Positions 17,834 to 26,443 of a stretch of 46,905 bases of DNA are shown in pieces. Source of the DNA: an uncultured Prevotellaceae bacterium. GTDB lineage: Bacteria; Bacteroidota; Bacteroidia; Bacteroidales; Bacteroidaceae. The position numbers and the translations under genes are program-made. Positions within the stretch are counted from its first letter, which is position 1, and each line of letters begins with the position of its first letter. The notes under the pieces were generated by a model, which was given only the letters and a program-made list of their open reading frames with translations, made no database searches and was not told where the DNA came from. Location of the stretch: positions 1 through 46,905 of the forward strand of contig CAMKEM010000019.1 in assembly GCA_946411565.1 (NCBI GenBank). The letters run 5' to 3'.

Positions 17834-18823
17834 TTATAATTTATAAAAAGTCATATTGTTCTGTTGAATGAGCTTTTGTCGGTATTCCTTGTAGTTTGCC
17901 GAGTTGATTTTTGCCCCTATAGGAACTCTGACCATATAGACCAGTATCTGATGGCCAATGCGCTCAGCCTGCCACATGTGACTCCGACTTTTTTTCATAT
18001 CCTTCAACTGAAACAGGAATTGAAGTTGAGAGAAGTTGAGATAGTAACCTGGTGAATCACTCTTATACCAGCATGCCACCTGAAGAAGTTTGCCAAATAG
18101 ATCCAGTTCCTTACTATCTTGGAAGACATAGACCGTGGCCGTCTGCGTAGTGTCCTTATGCGAAGCATTCTTCAGCGACACCTTATTCACATTGTTTATC
18201 TCTGCCAGTTTTGCTATATATTCATCCATCTTGGCTGGATCCTGATAACTCTCATCATCCGTATTCTCCTTTGATGCAGCATAAGCCCTAGGCTCATCGT
18301 CTGGCACTATTATCTCGATATCCTCATTCTCGTTTTCAGTTCTCGAAACCTCCTGCTCAGAACTCTTTCCTGCGTTTGATTTTCTGCTCCTGACTGAAGA
18401 AACCGGTTTCTCTATGAACCTCTCTTCACTCTTAGTTATCGTCATCGTCTCAGGCAGCTTCACCTGTGGCTCAGCAACCTTCGGCAACACCTTTGCAATA
18501 TGAGGCATATCAATATCTTGTTCTGCTGACGGTCTCAGAAGCATTATCACCAATCCTACCACGCAAGCCGCTGCAATCCAAGGCAACAGTATCGCCCGTT
18601 TATTTTTCCGCTTTGGCTGCAGAAGCGAATCAAGAGCCTCCACGCTCGGAATAGTGGTTGGTTTCTCAAGAACCTCAAACATCTCCTTGTATGGAAGCAG
18701 GCTCTCTGGAATGTCCTCCGTCTGCAGGAAATAGTCTTTAAGCTCACGGAGTTCATCCTGAGTATTCTCGCCCTCCATATAGCGGTCAAGAAGCTTTTCT
18801 ATATGTTGTATGTCAACCTTCAT
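17834..18823 (-). CDS. Putative membrane anti-sigma factor
   Basis: A 329-aa single-pass protein. Residues 1-70 are cytoplasmic and helical (LLDRYMEGENTQDELRELKDYF), as in short anti-sigma domains of Bacteroidetes. A basic stretch KRKNKR precedes the TM at about 77-96, and a periplasmic region of some 230 residues follows. That region has a low-complexity Glu/Asp/Ser linker (about 120-200) and a C-terminal globular part (TVYVFQDSKELDLFGKLLQVACWYKSDSPGYYLNFS). It overlaps the sigma gene by four bases (ATGA), implying translational coupling. The anti-sigma role is inferred from context and topology. Confidence 0.7.
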   Translation of the reverse strand: MKVDIQHIEKLLDRYMEGENTQDELRELKDYFLQTEDIPESLLPYKEMFEVLEKPTTIPSVEALDSLLQPKRKNKRAILLPWIAAACVVGLVIMLLRPSAEQDIDMPHIAKVLPKVAEPQVKLPETMTITKSEERFIEKPVSSVRSRKSNAGKSSEQEVSRTENENEDIEIIVPDDEPRAYAASKENTDDESYQDPAKMDEYIAKLAEINNVNKVSLKNASHKDTTQTATVYVFQDSKELDLFGKLLQVACWYKSDSPGYYLNFSQLQFLFQLKDMKKSRSHMWQAERIGHQILVYMVRVPIGAKINSANYKEYRQKLIQQNNMTFYKL

Positions 18824-19317
18824 TTATGTCTTGTTTTGAGATGTTGTAACAATTTCTTTCGGGCCTTGCAGAGCGTTGTGCGAACCGTAGTCTCACTAAT
18901 GCCAAGCAACTCCGCTATATCTGCGTTTTCGAGTCCATCTTGCTGACTCATCTTCAGAATCTCCATTTGCGATGCAGGCAAACCGTCTATGACATCCGTA
19001 AGCCATTCCGAGTTCTCCTTTTCCTCAAGCATCCACTGGGCATTCTTCTGACTGATATGCTCAATTTCCTCATTCAGATCAATTGGAACAACCTTGCGCT
19101 TTCTCAACTTTGAAATACACAAATTCTTGCATATCGTATAGGCTAATCCCTCCACCGAACTGCATTGCCGCAATTGGCCACGGATAGTCCATAGCTTCAG
19201 CAACGTATCCTGAGCGTTATCTTCGGCCTCCTCTTCATCTTTGAGGTATCGAGTCCCTATAGCAACAATCTCAGATCGTAGCCTCTTAGTTAATATGCTG
19301 AATTCGTCTTTATTCAT
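18820..19317 (-). CDS. ECF-type RNA polymerase sigma-70 factor
   Basis: An alternative sigma factor of 165 aa from the preferred start MNKDEFS. The frame allows a Met eight codons upstream (19341), but Bacteroidetes ECF proteins usually begin near this point. Region 2 is seen in RYLKDEEEAEDNAQDTLLKLW. Region 4 HTH is seen in QMEILKMSQQDGLENADIAELLGISETTVRTTLCKARKKL (about 115-155). No TonB/FecR-like receptor is adjacent. The downstream genes are a membrane anti-sigma candidate and a secreted protein, suggesting response to an envelope signal. The divergent gene at 19552 is a likely target. Confidence 0.92.
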   Translation of the reverse strand: MNKDEFSILTKRLRSEIVAIGTRYLKDEEEAEDNAQDTLLKLWTIRGQLRQCSSVEGLAYTICKNLCISKLRKRKVVPIDLNEEIEHISQKNAQWMLEEKENSEWLTDVIDGLPASQMEILKMSQQDGLENADIAELLGISETTVRTTLCKARKKLLQHLKTRHK

Positions 19318-19442
19318 TGTATAATTACACAAGCAAACCATAGCCTCTCAGCATCGGCTTACATATATAATACGCACATTTTTCCGTTTTGTTCCCTCAA
19401 AATCAGAAAAATTTCGCAAAAAGTATATTTTTTTTCCATTCG

Positions 19443-19473
19443 CTTGTATTTTGCGAATATTTTCTTACCTTTG
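19443..19473 (+). promoter_or_regulatory. Promoter for the thioredoxin-domain protein
   Basis: CTTG (19443-19446, three of four for TTTG), 19-nt spacer, TACCTTTG (19466-19473), about 78 nt before the ATG. This looks like a housekeeping sigma promoter rather than an ECF one. Confidence 0.55.
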
Positions 19474-19551
19474 CAACATGAAAAAAAGTCAGATGATTCC
19501 TTTCACTTACTTTTAACCTAAAAAAATTTTACTAATTAATAATAATTAAAG

Positions 19552-21864
19552 ATGAGAAAATCTATTATCACATTGTGCATGATGCTCTCTGTAAGCTGCG
19601 GATGGGCACAAACTGTATGGGACAATGTATCTTCCTACTGCGACAATGACCGACTAAGTTTGACACCTACAGAGGTTGAATTCAAACAGGACGAAACAAT
19701 CCTTCACCTGCGCGTTCAGAATTCTCCCGGTGGCGGTGTAGGCTTCTCCGGCATTAAGCTCAAAGACGAGAATGGCAAGATGTATGCCCTCAAACATGGA
19801 GATCCTACCCGATTTTATGAAGACAAATGCCTTCTTGGACAATATAATAAGGTTCCAATGCATGGAATCTTGAACTTCGCTCTTCATTTCGAACCTGTTA
19901 CCAATCCTACAACGCGTCTTCACGCCTATACTGGCTATGGCTATTACGGCTTTCGTATATGGAACATCCATCAGGTGAAGCCAATGGAAATCTCCCTCTT
20001 CAACTCCAACTGGCGTGACGAGAAGGGCGACTGGGTGCTTGGTCTCTATGAGTCTGGTGCTGTTTATGATAGCAAGGTATATTCATACGAAGAAAAGAGT
20101 GATAAGAAGGTTGTGCTCACCAATGGCAACGAGAAACTCACTATCGCCATCGGCAAAGAGAAGAACGGCAAGCGCCAGTTCAAAATCAACAATCAAAAGC
20201 TCGACCTAGAATGCTTCGGTGCAGAAGTACCTGCCTATCCTACTGAGGACAACACAGCTTTCAGCACAGATTACACCAGTGGAGAGGCAGAAATCTCGGG
20301 TTGGATAAAGGATTTCCCAAAAGAGATATCTGAATCAGAAGAGGCTTTCGGCATCTCTGTCAAGGTTCAGAACATGTTTACTGGCGAACTTGAGGATTAC
20401 AACAAGGCCACTATCGATAAGGACGGAAAGTTCACAATCAAGGTAAAGGTCAATGGAACTCAGAGCGTTATCTTCAATGAGTTCTCAAACAAGGTAAACG
20501 TGTATGAGGCAAAGATAGTTCTCCAGCCAGGCAAGAAATACTTCATGGTTCACAACTGGGAGACAGCAAAGTGCATGTTCATGGGGGAGGATGCACGCCT
20601 TCAGAATGAACTTCAAGCTTTCCCATGTAAGTATGAGTGGAAGACATCTATCTATGTTCCAGAGAAGGAGAAGTCTATCGATAGCACAATGACAAGATTC
20701 AATGATTACATAGCCAAGAATCCGACTCTCAGCAAGCGCTACCGCGACTACATTCTACAGGAAGCACAATTAAGGGTTTTGACCAATCTCATTCGCTCTG
20801 ACAATGCAACCGAAGCTGCACGTGTAGCAAGTAAGTTTGCTGCCGTCAACACTTCACTTCCTATATCACTTATCCCTGCCCTTTATGAGTACTGTGAAAA
20901 TAAATATCAAGATGAATACTCAAAAGCCCGTCAGAAATATACCAGAACCCCGGAATTGTTTCTGTCTTTCGAGAAGCAAGGCAAGATCCAGCTAAGCGAC
21001 AGCGAGCGTGAAATCTTGAAGAAATGGCAACAGTATGAAAAGGAGATTGATAAATTAAGAGAATGCGAGAGCCAGGAGGAGATGATGGAAAAATACAAGA
21101 AAATCCAAGATATGTACCCACGTGAAGAGCTCAACGCATTCTTTAGCAAGGAAGAAGTATCCAAGGCATATAGTGAATGGGCCCCATCCAATGATCAGAT
21201 TCAGAAAAATGTCATTGAATCATTATTCACCGACCAGACGATGCGCGACTTTTGTCGTTCTCTCATACTTGGCAAGGTCCTTCAGCAAGTAAAGTCACTC
21301 CCTGATGATTATTCCCAGCTATACAATGACATCAAGAATGAGGATTTCAAGCAGCAGATCAACGAACTCAAAGACTACTATGCTGAGCAACAGAGACAAA
21401 ACGAAGAAAAGGTGAAGAGCGTCATCGCACCAAATTCCAATGTCGCAGGACTCACCGACGGCAAGGCTATCGTAGAGAAGATGATTGAGCCATACAAGGG
21501 CAAAATCATTTACATGGATGTATGGGGTACATGGTGTCAGCCTTGTGTTCAAGCAATTAAGGCATCACCTACATTGAAGGATGCTGTGAAGGACTATGAC
21601 GTTGTGTATCTTTATTTCGAATATGGTTCTCCAGAATCCGCATGGAAAAGTGCCATTGCAGACCTTAATCTGATAAAGCCAAACTACGTACACTACCAAC
21701 TGCCATCCGAACAGCAGGAAGCCGTAATTAAATATCTGGGGGTAGATGGATTCCCATCATATTTCCTTTTCGACAAGAACGGAAATATGGAGCCTCTTGA
21801 CCGCGGTCACATAGGTGACACTGACGGCTTCAAGAAGAAGATTGAGGAACTCAGCAAAAAATAA
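19552..21864 (+). CDS. Secreted TlpA-like thioredoxin-domain protein
   Basis: A 770-aa exported protein with signal peptide MRKSIITLCMMLSVSCGWAQ. Residues about 25-150 hold the beta-rich domain shared with the secreted protein at 16697. A DUF4369-like beta region follows (about 240-330, GWIKDFPKE, then a carboxypeptidase-like IDKDGKFTIKVK). A long helical region (380-620) leads to a C-terminal thioredoxin domain with the active site WCQPC (661-665) and the cis-Pro region GFPSYFLFDKNG. Known TlpA-like proteins act as periplasmic thiol-disulfide oxidoreductases. It is divergent from the ECF sigma operon and ends at a terminator. Confidence 0.85.
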   Translation: MRKSIITLCMMLSVSCGWAQTVWDNVSSYCDNDRLSLTPTEVEFKQDETILHLRVQNSPGGGVGFSGIKLKDENGKMYALKHGDPTRFYEDKCLLGQYNKVPMHGILNFALHFEPVTNPTTRLHAYTGYGYYGFRIWNIHQVKPMEISLFNSNWRDEKGDWVLGLYESGAVYDSKVYSYEEKSDKKVVLTNGNEKLTIAIGKEKNGKRQFKINNQKLDLECFGAEVPAYPTEDNTAFSTDYTSGEAEISGWIKDFPKEISESEEAFGISVKVQNMFTGELEDYNKATIDKDGKFTIKVKVNGTQSVIFNEFSNKVNVYEAKIVLQPGKKYFMVHNWETAKCMFMGEDARLQNELQAFPCKYEWKTSIYVPEKEKSIDSTMTRFNDYIAKNPTLSKRYRDYILQEAQLRVLTNLIRSDNATEAARVASKFAAVNTSLPISLIPALYEYCENKYQDEYSKARQKYTRTPELFLSFEKQGKIQLSDSEREILKKWQQYEKEIDKLRECESQEEMMEKYKKIQDMYPREELNAFFSKEEVSKAYSEWAPSNDQIQKNVIESLFTDQTMRDFCRSLILGKVLQQVKSLPDDYSQLYNDIKNEDFKQQINELKDYYAEQQRQNEEKVKSVIAPNSNVAGLTDGKAIVEKMIEPYKGKIIYMDVWGTWCQPCVQAIKASPTLKDAVKDYDVVYLYFEYGSPESAWKSAIADLNLIKPNYVHYQLPSEQQEAVIKYLGVDGFPSYFLFDKNGNMEPLDRGHIGDTDGFKKKIEELSKK

Positions 21865-21877
21865 CAAAACAAAAAAG

Positions 21878-21912
21878 CACCCGGACTTATTATAGTTCGG
21901 GTGTTTTTTTTT
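21878..21912 (+). terminator. Intrinsic terminator
   Basis: A 10-bp stem (21878-21887 with 21894-21903, one G-T pair; CACCCGGACT) followed by nine T residues. Confidence 0.85.
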
Positions 21913-22030
21913 ATGCCAGGCACAAAGATGAGGCTGAGATAATTAGCATCGTTCCCACCCAACCTATATTTTCAGGGGTGGTGAAGATTGGTAAAAGTCG
22001 TGATTTACGCTTAACCTTCGTTCTTCTTCC

Positions 22031-22096
22031 GAACCAAACTCGGTGAAAGTCCGTTCTAAGTCCGCTCCTGGAACGGACCTTCACCGAGTTTGGTTC
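22031..22096. repeat. Repeat family 3, copy 1: 26-bp stem with conserved loop
   Basis: Arms 22031-22056 and 22071-22096 pair at 25 of 26 positions (the exception is a G-T type change). The arm begins GAACCAAACTCGGTGAA and the 14-nt loop is TAAGTCCGCTCCTG. A second copy with nearly the same stem and loop is at 28723-28784. It sits between the 3' ends of two convergent genes, so it may work as a terminator or 3' stability element. Confidence 0.8.
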
Positions 22097-22154
22097 CTTT
22101 TTGTAACGGAAGCAGGACGAACTTACAACGAAGGTACTTGGGAGTTGAATATCC

Positions 22155-24676
22155 TTATTTCATCAATTTCTGTACAGCCAGAACAAGGAACATATAATGG
22201 CTTGAACCACCACCAAGCACATATTCTGTCTGTTGCCAGAGGAATGGGAAGGTGAGGAGTTCAGGGAAGTCAGGACGGATGAGAGCCGTTCCTGAGATTA
22301 CGCCACCAGGGATATAACTCCAGTCGGCACGGTTGAGACCATAACCAACGGTAGCAGATTTGCTCCAACGCCCGATGCAAAACTTGCCTGATTGCTTCCC
22401 GGATGACATCCCAAGACGAAATTGAGGGCGTTACAGACAGGTTCCTTTGAGAACAAATCTGGATAGGCATCAGCAAGGAAATAGTTTTCAAAGCCGAAAC
22501 GCTGTATATCCCATCCGACTCCCCAGATAGAAGGCTCGTAAGGAACTCCATAGGGTGTTTTTACAACGGTCTGGGCAAGTTGTTCGCTATACTTTTTCAA
22601 AGACTCACGATAAGCCTTGCACCAAGAGCGCACCTTCTTGTCCTTGCTATCAGAAACGAGTTGCTCCACACGCGCCAGATACCAAGCAGCTCCCCTTGAC
22701 TGAACATCCGCATGACTGACAATATAGTCAAGATACTGCTTCTCGGAGGTGGTGAGATAGAGTTCGGCAGCAGCATGAACCTTCACGCCTGCCATCCTGC
22801 CCTCAGCCTCAGTAGAAGAGAAGATGGCACGAGCAATATCAAGACAACTAACGCTGAGCGTATCATTAAAGCCACGAAGCACACGTGAGGTAGCTGCAAG
22901 CTGGGCAGCAGTACTCAATTCACGATAAGGATTCTGCTCCGTGAAAATCCAACGGTCATCAGCATTACCCGCAATTCCGTCGGTCATAGCTGCAGCATCA
23001 CCTAGCATAGCGTACTGACGTAAAGACGGACAGATAATACCTCTATATAAACGACCGAGAGCCTTATAGCCACCCACCACACTCAAGGCTCCATGCTCTA
23101 TTTGCTGAAGGATGTCGTTCTTGCCGTCAGGCTGATGTATCTCGCACGTCTTGGTTGTCTGGTCAATCGCTGTAGCATCAATCTCCGGACGGAATGCCTC
23201 GTATGCAAGTGACAAGATATAGCACTCGCCAGCCTGTGACTCCACGCGGAGGTCGAAATCACCTGCATCATGCCATCCACCAACGTTGACTCCCTTCACC
23301 TTCTCGCCCGAAGGGAATGGCAAAATGCCATCCTTCTGGTCGTAGCCATCAAAGTGATTGCCAACCTTCGCCATACGAGCATCGTCAAGATGACAGCGAT
23401 CATGCCATACACGATACTTCTCATTCACCCTCATGTGGCACATCTGCACAGGCAGGAAATACTCCACAACAGGTTGCCATACGCCACGGTCAAACACATC
23501 ATTTGCCACACGGAAGGTAGCAGATTGACTATCACCATAACGTACAAGATAGAGGCCTTCCGAGGTCACGCTACTGAAATCCACTTTTAGATACTTATAG
23601 CGAAGGAATGCACCCCACTCTACTGGTTCAATCTCGCTCTGGAGCTGTTCGCCCTTTGGCATTATCTTATACAAACGCGCCTTACCTATAACTGTGGCAC
23701 GCTTATCAATTTCAATTATAGCCTCCTTTGTCTGATTGCATAGATAGCCTATCTGCGAGGTCTGTATGACTGGCTTATACAGCCATTCCTTGGTCACGTT
23801 AGGGGTTATACGCCATCTCACAGCCCCCTTAGTAGCCCCAGCAGGAATCTCACTCCTAAGCACGAACCATCCGTTGTTATGGTTCATTCGACCATCGTAT
23901 AGTTTCAGGTCTGTGTCTGTAAGCGTTTCTATTGTGACACGGCTCATTGGATCGTCAGGACATGAAGTAAATGTACGTCCAACGGCATAAGGAGCAGCTA
24001 TCACATCATCGGCAGTTAGAGGCGAATATGAATATCCATAGCCATCACCCTTGAGATTATTGAAATCTGCAAGCGGTCTTCCTGATGGATGATAGTTTCC
24101 CGGAGAACTGATAACGGTCTGGGATGTAGCCAACGGTCCGTTAGGTTGCTGTGGATAAATGCCTGTCTGAGAATCCATTATCCAAGGTTTTCCAAAGAGA
24201 ACACCCGGGAAGAACTCAAGGTTGAATCCCACCTTACCCTTATAGTTAGCAGGTACAGGAGTATCCAAATCTACACTAACGATTACCCCATCACCATCGG
24301 CTTCAAGCCGAACGGTATAGCGTAACTGAAGGTCGGGATACACCATAGGATTGAAACCCGTGAGATGTCGGGAAGAGTCTGGATAGCAGAGAGTTGTCTC
24401 GATATTGTTGGCATTCACCTTACGCGAGAGCTGCTTAGGCACGGCTTGCCATTGTCCCGGTGTAGGTTCAAGTCGGATATCGCCATTAGTAGCGATGCGC
24501 TGTCCGTTCATTATAAGACTGATACCTCCCTGATGCCCTTCGGGATAGAAATCACTAAAGGCCATCACATCGATGCCCTCGCAATTGAAGTAGCCAGAAT
24601 CGTTAAGTTTGAATTGCTGGGCAGAAGATGAAAGCATCATTATTGTCATCGCCACAGCTGTACAGATACGTTTCAT
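22155..24676 (-). pseudogene. Glycoside hydrolase family 9 (endoglucanase-like), frameshifted
   Basis: An exported GH9 enzyme for beta-glucan breakdown. Signal peptide 1-20, unassigned beta-rich N-terminal region, CelD-type Ig-like domain (about 303-390), then the (alpha/alpha)6 catalytic domain with GGWHDAGD (466-473; catalytic base region Asp470/Asp473). The uninterrupted frame ends at 22298 with STVPTGVISLVA. The normal GH9 end (VGYGLNRADWSYIPGG ... WQQTEYVLGG ... MFLVLA) is in the next frame down to 22155. One base appears lost near 22358 (AAAT|CTGCT). Without the shift the last ~70 residues, including the likely catalytic-acid Glu of QQTEY, are missing. Could be a sequencing error. Confidence 0.85.
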
Positions 24677-24726
24677 TTAGTTATTATATGTTTAGAGATT
24701 AAAGTTTTAGATTAGAGTTTTGCGTG

Positions 24727-24758
24727 CAAAGATAAGTATATTATTGATTATATGCAAA
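24727..24758 (-). promoter_or_regulatory. Promoter for the GH9 gene
   Basis: Minus strand: TTTG (24755-24758), 20-nt spacer, TATCTTTG (24727-24734), 50 nt before the start codon. GH9 is thus probably separate from the FtsZ operon upstream. Confidence 0.65.
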
Positions 24759-24773
24759 TATTTTAATGCGAAT

Positions 24774-25877
24774 TCACTTATACTCACATCGTCTCAAAGC
24801 ATTACTGAAAGTGCGACGTGGTTTTATCATCTTTCTGAACTCTAGTTTATCTCTTTCAAAGACAGGATAGCCAAATACACCTCGGTGCATAGGCAATACG
24901 ACAAACGAGGCATTCCTCGCCTTCTTGTATTGCTCATTTCTGATACTCAGAACCTTAACGTCCTCATTTCGTCCGATAGTGGTAAAAGAGACATTATAAT
25001 ATGTACGAGGAACCTTTCTATTTCTGCCAGTTCCTCTTCCTGGCTCATATCTGTCCCAACAATTTCTGATTTTATGCATTACAAGAACATCATGCTCATC
25101 CCAGTCAGCAAAATGATAGTTCCATAACACGATTGCAGCAAGCATCACGCCTCCAAAGGCAATACCCGTGAAAATGGATTGATCTACCCCCTTATGGAAT
25201 ATATCGCGCAATCTAAAGCCCATCAACATACCCCATACATATATCGGAATCCTGACTAACTGAGGATAAAACATACAACAATCCATTCCCAGAATTGTCC
25301 CCTCAGAAATAGCAAAAAGAACTATCACAAAAACGGCTCCCCATACTGACCAATCCGCATATCTTCCAAATGATAGTCGAACCGTAATATCAGGCACTCC
25401 ATTCCTTTGAAGCATCTCCTCAAGTTCCTTTGTGTTTGCCTTTAAATTAACAAATATGAAGGTTTGAAACTTGTCATCAATCTTCAATTTCAGTCTAATG
25501 CCATAAGGAATAAATATCAGGAAATGCAACCTGCCGATATCATAGCCTTGTATCTTCTGCAAATCTATCTTGGCATATTTCCGAGAGAAAGGGAATAGAA
25601 CATTCCTATGCAAGTTAATTTCGAGGAATCCGCCATCCGTACCTATAAAATCATTCAGCCGTTGCAAACAGACGATAAGATAGTTGATAAACCACGCAGT
25701 CAACAACGAATAAGCCACAATCTCAACATCCGTAGAATATTCCTCTGGGCTGAGCATTTCTGCATCAATATGGGATTCCCACGCCTTAAACGTCAATTCC
25801 ACACAACAGGCAAAGCCGAACACAGCCACAAGAATCTTTGCCCATAGCAGTCTGCTATAATAGAATGTATTGCTCAT
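24774..25877 (-). CDS. Five-TM membrane protein of unknown function in the FtsZ operon
   Basis: A 367-aa protein with no family I can name. Membrane segments are seen at about 11-30, 52-72, 176-196, 205-222 and 235-254. Between TM2 and TM3 is a soluble beta-rich stretch (LEINLHRNVLFPFSRKYAKIDLQKIQGYDI ... then a helix KELEEMLQRNG) reminiscent of bacterial PH-like domains. About 110 basic residues follow the last TM. It starts two bases after the 187-aa gene, which itself overlaps ftsZ, so all three are translated as one unit. Proposed, not shown: membrane anchor or partner of the divergent FtsZ. Confidence 0.7.
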   Translation of the reverse strand: MSNTFYYSRLLWAKILVAVFGFACCVELTFKAWESHIDAEMLSPEEYSTDVEIVAYSLLTAWFINYLIVCLQRLNDFIGTDGGFLEINLHRNVLFPFSRKYAKIDLQKIQGYDIGRLHFLIFIPYGIRLKLKIDDKFQTFIFVNLKANTKELEEMLQRNGVPDITVRLSFGRYADWSVWGAVFVIVLFAISEGTILGMDCCMFYPQLVRIPIYVWGMLMGFRLRDIFHKGVDQSIFTGIAFGGVMLAAIVLWNYHFADWDEHDVLVMHKIRNCWDRYEPGRGTGRNRKVPRTYYNVSFTTIGRNEDVKVLSIRNEQYKKARNASFVVLPMHRGVFGYPVFERDKLEFRKMIKPRRTFSNALRRCEYK

Positions 25878-25879
25878 AC

Positions 25880-26443
25880 CTATTTTCTAATTACGAGTTC
25901 TCTTGGAAGTGTGATCGTCCTCCTTCTATCATACCAGATACGACTTGAGCCTTCCACCTGACGAACAGAGTGGCGGGATATGGCATAATAGTTTAGCTGA
26001 TAGTTATCCATACACTTGGCAAATGCACTTTTGATACGTGCGCACTTCTCATTTATGGAGTTGTCAAGCGGATTGACAAGGCGGTCTATTGATTCACGGA
26101 TTATATCATCACTCACCCTATTACCCACCTGACGATAGAGTTCCACGAGTTCATCACGATAGTCGCTCAGTCTCTTGAACTCAATCCCTTCTTCATGATT
26201 CAGGAAGAAGATATACAGAGCCTTATTGATAGGCGAAAGCTCCACTTCCATCTCGTACCTTGGCAACAGGAAACGATAGTCGCTCGTAATTTCAAGCGGA
26301 CTAAGCCTTTCCTTTGCAGCCTCTATGTTTAGTTGCTGAAGAGTAGGCACAGTAATTGCATCGAGCAGGAGATCATAACGCCCTGCCCGACGCAGTTCTT
26401 CCGAGAGAACACGTATTTGCTCCGTGATTTCGGTTATGCTCAT
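25880..26443 (-). CDS. Conserved-type hypothetical soluble protein between ftsZ and the membrane gene
   Basis: A 187-aa, mostly helical, charged protein without signal peptide or TM. An N-terminal helix with heptad leucines (ITEITEQIRVLSEELRRAG) is followed by SPINKALYIFFLNHEEGIEFKRLSDYRDELVELYRQVGN and a basic C-terminus (WYDRRRTITLPRELVIRK). The start codon overlaps the ftsZ stop by one base (TAATG). I do not recognise a domain. The SPINKALYIFFLNHEEG segment resembles modules found in other Bacteroidales hypothetical proteins, but this is from memory only. Context suggests a role with the FtsZ-like protein. Confidence 0.7.
   Translation of the reverse strand: MSITEITEQIRVLSEELRRAGRYDLLLDAITVPTLQQLNIEAAKERLSPLEITSDYRFLLPRYEMEVELSPINKALYIFFLNHEEGIEFKRLSDYRDELVELYRQVGNRVSDDIIRESIDRLVNPLDNSINEKCARIKSAFAKCMDNYQLNYYAISRHSVRQVEGSSRIWYDRRRTITLPRELVIRK

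Noticed and set aside
22043..22255. 70-codon plus-strand ORF after the thioredoxin-domain gene
   Set aside because: It reads through the family 3 hairpin and antisense to the true GH9 3' end.
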